From contig JAYESD010000003.1 of assembly GCA_036927565.1 (NCBI GenBank), positions 190,289,999 through 190,353,998 of the forward strand: a DNA stretch of 64,000 nt. The letters are read 5' to 3'. The notes below the pieces were generated by a model that saw only the letters and a program-made list of their open reading frames with translations, was not told the origin of the DNA and did no database searches. Position numbers and translations under genes: made by a program. Below are positions 57,501 to 64,000 of this stretch, one piece after another. Within the stretch, counting starts at the first letter, position 1. Every line of letters begins with the position of its first letter. The DNA is from Tuctoria greenei. Lineage: Eukaryota > Streptophyta > Magnoliopsida > Poales > Poaceae.

Positions 57501-59547
57501 AACTGCTACTGTTTAAGCAGATTCTGCTGAAAGTGCAGAGAAATCTGCTAACTTTAAAATTGCATAACGTTCAAACCAGAGAAGATCTAGAGGCAAACCA
57601 ATACGTTTTGGAAAGGTATTGAAGTCTACTTTAACTTTGTTGTTCACCTCAAGATCTGATTTTGCCATTTACTTGGCCAAAATCGAAGTTGCGTCCAAGC
57701 TGTTCATCCTCCACTAGGATTTAATTGGGTGATGACCCTTTAGGGTGATTATGGATTTGGTTCTCGAGTTCAACTCGAGGAGTTTCATAACATCCCAGGT
57801 GTTGCGACCCAACAATATTTTCTATTAGATTTGAGTATTACACTAAGGCAAATCACTTTTGCTCGGATGCACATGCTAGTGTTTTAACTATGCAACCTTG
57901 CACCTCACACTTTATTTATGCATTGAGCATGTATCACACTTCCATTAGTTGGACCACCCTCCCCATAAAGATTGCTTGGAGTAAGTTTCTTGCTCACCTA
58001 GCTTGAATCTTAAGGGGGAAGGAGTTCATCTAGTAATCGAAGTGTTACGTTCACCTAGGTGTCATACCAAGTTACATCGACATCGAACCAACGTGCTGGA
58101 AGCAATGCTCAAGTAAGTAGGATCGAGTACAACATTGACTCATTGAGTCAATGAGAAGCTTAAGTAACGGATCACCTTGAACCCCGTTTCTTGTGGAACT
58201 CAATCATCGAGTTAAAGAAGTCAGTCGATTCTTCACGCTAAACCACTCCCTTGCTTCCGTCTCTGAGACGAGAAGCTATATGTGAATAGTATGAGCTGGA
58301 GACTCTTTAGCAAGAACGTGGATCACTAACCAAGGTCGTGCCTAGCACAGTACTTTGTCAACCACTTCGTGCATCCTACGGAAGTGATGAGAACCTTACT
58401 CTTCAAAGGTTACTCTCTTTGCAACTTCTGAAGGTAACCCTGCCGCACCTTTTAAGGGGTAGACATAGTACTTTAAGAAAACTACGAGATGAAAAACCTG
58501 ACCCTTTGTTAAGGAACCACAACTACCTGTAAGTTGTGATTAACAAGCTTTAGAGAACTTCCGATCAACAAGAAGTTCAATCACTTTGTTCCATTTTGTA
58601 CACTCCGTTGCCTTGAGATGAACCTCACCATTCCTTGCTAATACTTTTACCTTGAAACCATCGAACTTGGTCGAGATATGAAAGTAGCAAGTCTTGTCTA
58701 GCGCCTTTAATGACCAAGTTTATTCAATCCTCCTGTATTTAGGATACTTCTGACTGTGTTTGGATTGTCTTACCTATTTTTGCTCAAAGCATAATAATGA
58801 ATGCATCATACCGTCTACATTTCTAGCTGGCCAGCATTGCATCATTAATGCATAACATTATTCCACTTGTGATGCATCATGAAACGTAATTACCAATGAG
58901 TTTTGAGCAAGAATATATGAACCCATTCAAATACCTACGTTGTGTCTCACAATTTTGAGTTGTGATCAACTTTATCATTCGCAACGCCTTCGACTTGTTT
59001 CATTTTCTTGAGTGGCACAAGGGAAACCACTTAACACCTTGTGACTAAAACACAGTCGAGTCCTTGTCCTTGACTTGTTGAAACTCAAATCACCTTGAGT
59101 ACTGACAACTGATTGTTTCTAGCTGCGAGGAGTTTCTTATTGACTTCTCGACCTCGCTAGAACCTTAAAATCTTTCTATTTGCGAGATTATTATTGATTA
59201 CCAAACTTTGGAACTCTTTGACTTGTACTGCCTGATGGCATTGCTTCGGCTACATGACCAAAGTAGAAAAGTCTTCCTAAGGGAAACATCCAGAGTTAAG
59301 GACGCTTAACTATCATAGAACTCTAAGTACCTCCTCAATGAAGAAGCTTACTTCTTTTTGACGAAAAGAAGAAGACCCCAATATATCAACATAGCTTTCT
59401 AAGATACAAACTTTACAGTGTGATTCCAGTCACGTCGAGCATCCAAACCATAGATGCAATAAGAAGACGAAGAGTCTCTTTCTCCAATCACATGACAGGA
59501 GATGGTTGTCTCATCAACAACTCGGCCTAACTTTCTCTCTTCCTTAG
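54515..59547 (+). mobile_element. Non-coding interior of element B
   Basis: About 5 kb with no gag or pol domain and no ORF above about 110 codons. 54515-54900 matches the leader of the minus-strand gypsy (9300-9698). 55640-57715 is the ~192-bp module array. 57720-59540 holds sequence I do not recognise, rich in CACTTGAGT-, GAACCTT- and CAACTTT-like words. The element must borrow proteins in trans, most plausibly from autonomous members of its own family. Confidence 0.82.
55642..57715 (+). repeat. Tandem array of about 11 degenerate ~192-bp modules
   Basis: An anchor CATA(A/T)CTC-like word recurs at about 55642, 55842, 56033, 56214, 56406, 56598, 56788, 56981, 57171, 57370 and 57563 (steps 181-200, mean near 192). 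About 55 bp after most anchors comes a GAGTCCTCTACAAC-TTT-like block, then T-rich and CTGGACAG-type words. Copies are highly diverged, so the array is old or under loose constraint. Confidence 0.75.
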
Positions 59548-59582
59548 AATCTCGGGACGAGATTCCTTTAAGGGGGAAGGAT
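59548..59582 (+). other. Inverted repeat plus polypurine tract of element B
   Basis: AATCTCGGGACGAGATT (arms of 7 bp) is followed at once by CCTTTAAGGGGGAAGGAT and the LTR start TGTAAAAGCCC. The same arrangement, inverted, stands at 687-723. Confidence 0.85.
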
Positions 59583-62500
59583 TGTAAAAGCCCGCATTTG
59601 AGTAAAGCCAGAACACGAAAATGCGAACTTAAAAATTTTTGAAAGTGGATTTTGGACTTCAAACTCACATGAACCATATGAGTTAACCAATGTTCACTAA
59701 AAATAGGAATTATTCCAACCCTAAAATGGGACATTAAAAAATATTCAAATCTAAGGCTGTAAATTTTTCCATGACCTTCTAATATTCCAAATAGACTCTC
59801 GGAAAAGTTTCACAATTTTTGAAGCATGTTTTCCATTTATTGGACACGTATTGAGAGTTTAATCAATGTCGACTTCAAATTTAAACTTTGTGCTCAACCT
59901 TGTCCAAATCAACTCCCAATTTTTCCTGAGGTCCCTTATGGTTCAAAAAGGGTAACTTCAAAGTTTCAGAATTTTTGAACTTATCTACTATTTATTTCCT
60001 TGAGTCAAGTATCACCACTTGAATTCAAATTCAAACCTGAATTCGAAATTCAACTTGCTCTTCGCATTTTATTTGGTCATTGGGCCAAAGTTGACTATTT
60101 TTGAAGCATGTTTGCTAGCCCTATTTGAATTTTAGAAAGAAAGAGGGAAGTGGGTCCCACAGGTGGTCCCCACCAGTCAGGTCAGAACCTCCTCCCCTGC
60201 CTCCACGCAACCGCATGCAGAGCCACCGCGACATTCCCTCGATCCTTATCATCGCGTCGGCTTGTCATCTCCCGGTCGCGCTTCACTTCTGCTCGCCCCC
60301 TGCTGGCAGCGCCGCCCCACACCCCGTTGTCGCACGCCTGCGCTCGCCCCGAACGCGCCTGCCGCTCGCCCGACCCCGCGCGCCGCCTTCCCGCCGCTCC
60401 ACCCCGCAGCTCGCCCCCACGGCGTCGTCCCCTGCTCGCGCCTCCGACCGCCGGCGCCAGGCCGCGCCTCTTCCGCCGCCCCCCCCTCAAGCTCGCCTTC
60501 GCGCACCGGCCTCCTCGCGCGCCTGCTCTGCCAACCACGCGCTCCAGCAGCGCCGCTAGATCCGCCGTCGGCATGAGCTCCAACGTCGCCGCCGCGCGCC
60601 ACCATGGCGAACCGCGCCGCCGCGGACGCCTCACGCGCGCGTCACCGCCGACGAATCCTGCTCCCAGGTGCGTTTCGTTATCATCTCCGACGCCTCTGCC
60701 ATTCGTTCCGCGTGCCACGACTTTTCGGCCGCCTGCGCTTTTTCCCCTTCAGCAGCGTTGCGCTCAGAGCGTCGTCGGCTCCTCCCTGCAGCGCGTGGTC
60801 GACTTCGGTCACCGTCCTCCGCTCTGCCCTTCGCGCGCGAGCATGTCGCCGCTCAGGCCGCTTTTTTTCGCCGGCCGTGGCCGCCTCTGCTCGGGTCCCA
60901 TCGCGGACCGTGCCACCATCGCCATTCTTCCTTCCCTGCTCGTGCGCCCAGACCGCGCTGGTGTGTTCGTCGCGCTGCCAACGCGCCTACTGACCGTTGC
61001 CTCTTGAAATTCCTCACCGCCAAGCTAAGACCCGTGTTCTCCGTTCTTATACTCCGAGCTCGCCGCCGGTGATGTCCACAGTCCTCAGCCTCGCACCTGC
61101 GTCGCCTCCCTGTCCTGGCATCCATGTCGCGCCTCAATGCTAGTTGCGTCGTCGATTTTCTCCCTCATGTCACGTGAGCACTCGCCCTGCTATTCAATCT
61201 ACATTGCACGTTTTTGGCCGCCATGGATCCCCTGTCGACTAGCTCTGCCTCATTCACATTCCTTACCTCGGACAGCCATGCCCTAGCGACGCCCCTACTT
61301 CGTTCCTCACTGTACCGAGGCAACCACCGGCTTGTTTCATATGTGTCGTGTTCACGGTTTGGCCGTGGTGACCATGGACAGATTTTGCGCGTCGATGTCC
61401 TCCGCGCACCGCACCGTGGCTCAACGCGCTCTATATAGCTCCACACCATCCACCAGTGAGCCCACACCTCGATTGAGCCGTGTGACATGGTTGCCGATGG
61501 ATATCTACATATCATCATGTTCTGTGCTAGTATCATCGACAACTGGTCCAAGGTTAGCTCTTATTTTGCAAGAGTGATTGGATCAGTGACTGCAGTCAAC
61601 CTGTTCGATGAAATGCTTACAAGGAAAGAACCAACTTCGTTGATGTTCAGAGCTGGTCTTGATGCAGTGGTATGGTGATGTGGCAACTCGACAAACCCAA
61701 GTGCCAAGGTACTCTTGGGATGTTGATGAAGTAACCGAATCAAGTACACACCCAAGATGTTTGGCGAAATGCCTACAAGGTGAGCCTTGCCCTAAAATGC
61801 CTTGTTTGACATCACCGAAGTCCGTTCGTCGTGATCGTTAATGATACCCATGTGTCGTCAAGTCGTACGTCCAGTTTCCGCATTGATATCATCCCTATAG
61901 GAGCCCCCTAATTGACCTTCTTTGGCTTTTGGATCGCGTTGGCTTGTCCGTGCGTGCTCGTGATGCTCCACCATGAGCCGCGTCAACATCGTTGACCATA
62001 TGATGTCGTCGTGATGTTCCGAGCCATCATCATGTCCTGGCATCGAGATGAATGATGTATGTACCGTACATGATGCTGGAACACAACCACGACACCACGG
62101 TCGACAGTCGTTTAGCCAAATTACAGTTTAGTCGAGGTGAGACTCGTCAAGTCCTAGGTGTAGCCAAGGTGCTCAATAAAAGGCCTTCTAGGTCAACCAC
62201 GGGTATTGGTGATCACCGATCACCTAGGGTAAAGGTATGCAAGAACGTTACGACCAACAAGGAGAACTAGACCAAGGGGAACCTTGGATAAGAGTTCCTT
62301 GGTTGTGTTGAGGATGTTCTGTAGCCGATCACAGGATGTGTTAACTTGGTGTACCATTTCATCGACGGCAGGTTTGTCGAGTCGCTTATCAACAATCGAG
62401 TCGACATCAGTAGCCTTAAGACTCACAAGGTGGTGTTCGGGATTTTCCGCTCACCCCATTGACGAGTCCGGGTTGAGGTAAACCTCGCTAAGACAATCTT

Positions 62501-64000
62501 CTCGAGATGGCAAAGCATGCCTTCTCGGCAATGTCTCGCATCATGTTTAAGTCCCAAGAGCTTACCGAGCTCACCTGGACAAGATTGCGGGAGACACTAC
62601 ATTAGTGTCATCGTGTAAGTACTTGAACGATGCTCGAGAAGCTTACCGTAGAAACTACTTTACCTAAAAGTCATTTGATGTTGTCTTGGTACTCATGCTA
62701 GGTTAACAGTGCTTGTAATGACTTCTTAAGTCCAAGCCATGTTGATCTCAATTCAGTCCCAAGTGTCGTTAGGTTTCATCATGGTTCATCCTAAGTCAGG
62801 ACCCTACGACAGCACTGCTCACTTAACTAGGTTTACTCCTTTATGAGTTAAGCCAAGTTCAGTGGTCGATTGCTAAATCGCGACCTTCATCTTGTACACC
62901 ACTCATACTCAAGCTTTCGATGCCACCTTGACACTTAGGTCATCCTTACACTACCAGTCCAACACTTCCACACCATTCAGCTGTATCGTCCTTGAGTGGC
63001 ACAGCGTCGAGTGTTGAGTGCCAAGTTGCAATGTGTGCTTACATTGCACCTTTCAATTCACATATCGATACTACTATGACCACTTGAATCCATCCTTTGT
63101 TCATTCACACAACAGAGGCATATCTGTCTTTCCTAGTCAAACTCCTCATTCTTAGAGTTTACACAACCCCGTGGAGTCTATTCTTAAATTACTTAATTAC
63201 TTAATTACTTATATGCATATCATGTCGATAGGAACGTGCTGATAGGTGATCGACAAGAAACTTCGCTTGGAGGAGAAGGCCAAGGTGTTTCCACTGAAGT
63301 TCCATGGCAGGTTCTCTGGAGGAAGACCAAGCCCTAACAATTGACATTTAATTGAGTCGCAAACTAAGGCAAGCCCCAGTTTGCATTTAAGTCGTTTATA
63401 AAATTTTGCTTTATCACTATGATGAGTAGTATATGAATTGTGCATTACGTTTAGGATGATTTATACTCCACATGCAAGACCAAAAATCCCAGGGAATTGT
63501 TGGAACGAGTTACAATGTGCCCTGTAGTAACTGCTTTGCTAATGCATAGGAAATCCGGTAGAAGTCGAGTAGTTGGAATCTACTCGCGAGAGATGTAGGA
63601 CATATCTCACAGGATTGGTTAGATAGAAAATGGATTAATATAATGAAGTTGAGACCGGGCAGGGAATGGATAGGAAGCAGTGAGAAGTGAGTCTCGGTCG
63701 CATAGCCCTGCCTGTGTCGATTAAGGCCCGCTTCGTGTGCGGCCCCGCTGAACAAGCTTGACTTGTACCGGCAACATAATGGACATATGGAATCCAATAA
63801 ACTGACGTAGCTTGGTCACTTGGGTGTCGAGGCATACCGTTCCATTTTATAGGTGTGGGTTGAGGGCAACAAGGTGTAAATCTGCTGGTGGGCACGTCAG
63901 AGTACGCCCCACGCAGGGACCTCCTGCTCATGACGGATCGACCAATTCGGCATTTGAGTGTGTTGCGAAAGTTGCCATATACGCCTAGTACTGAAGTGTT
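59583..64000 (+). mobile_element. 3' LTR of element B (continues past the window)
   Basis: It starts TGTAAAAGCCCGC, and from 60266 runs parallel to 49892-53638 to the window end; about 860 bp should follow outside. Full length is therefore near 5.3 kb, exceptionally long. The 285-codon frame at 60150-61007 lies in the GC-rich block and is not preserved in the other LTR, so I do not call it a gene. A TATA box is at 61432 and AATAAA at 62175. Confidence 0.9.

Noticed and set aside
60150..61007. 285-codon ORF in the 3' LTR of element B
   Set aside because: It is an Arg/Pro/Ser/Ala-rich product of a GC-rich block with overlapping long frames in all phases and on both strands; it is not preserved as an ORF in the 5' LTR copy, and no domain is visible.

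Overview
This is plant nuclear DNA, very probably from a grass (Poaceae). It is packed with nested LTR retrotransposons of grass type, a CACTA DNA transposon with CACTA(C/T)AGGAA ends and GACGGC-rich subterminal repeats, and a hAT element with GGGCCGTGCC-rich ends. There are no bacterial-type genes, operons, rRNA or convincing tRNA genes. I found no intact host gene. Every recognisable coding region belongs to a transposable element and carries stops, frameshifts or deletions. The species cannot be named from the sequence alone.

Left block (1-25993), all minus strand except one nested element. A short-LTR copia element (Ale-like, LTR 25863-25993, gag-PR-INT-RT running leftwards) is the oldest layer. 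A Ty3/gypsy element of chromovirus/Tekay type (5' LTR 9712-13514, leader with ~192-bp modules, a coiled-coil accessory ORF, gag, PR-RT) is inserted in its reverse transcriptase. A second, plus-strand element (14942-22861, tRNA-Asp primer site, perfect 5-bp target duplication accaa, no coding capacity) is inserted further upstream in the same copia pol. A third, non-autonomous gypsy element with ~2.8-kb LTRs (1-4526, left LTR cut by the window edge) interrupts the gypsy RT.

Middle block (25994-45590). Low-copy-looking DNA holds a 1.4-kb hAT element (26281-27706, 8-bp duplication gtcttggt) and a 16.6-kb CACTA transposon (28148-44757, 3-bp duplication atg). The CACTA carries decayed TnpA-like and TNP2 genes on the minus strand. 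An 8-kb Tat-type gypsy element (33372-41432, duplication gtgtc) splits TNP2. That element has lost gag, PR and RT but keeps integrase remnants on the minus strand and a long antisense ORF (PF04195-type) on the plus strand. The CACTA itself sits in one copy of a ~260-bp direct duplication whose other copy is at about 45266-45520.

Right block (45591-64000). A possible hAT end fragment is followed by a minus-strand gypsy 3' end (Reina-like LTR plus integrase/chromodomain), cut by a copia element of Maximus/SIRE type. The copia LTR carries about 20 copies of a GGACTAGTCC-like palindrome. Its gag stops inside the zinc knuckle, at an abrupt junction (about 49891) with a giant non-autonomous gypsy element on the plus strand (to beyond 64000). 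This element belongs to the same family as the one at 4527-13514. Its LTRs are about 5.3 kb, and its ~5-kb interior lacks genes but holds about 11 modules of ~192 bp. The window therefore appears to contain a degraded autonomous-type copy and a large parasite derivative of one retrotransposon family.
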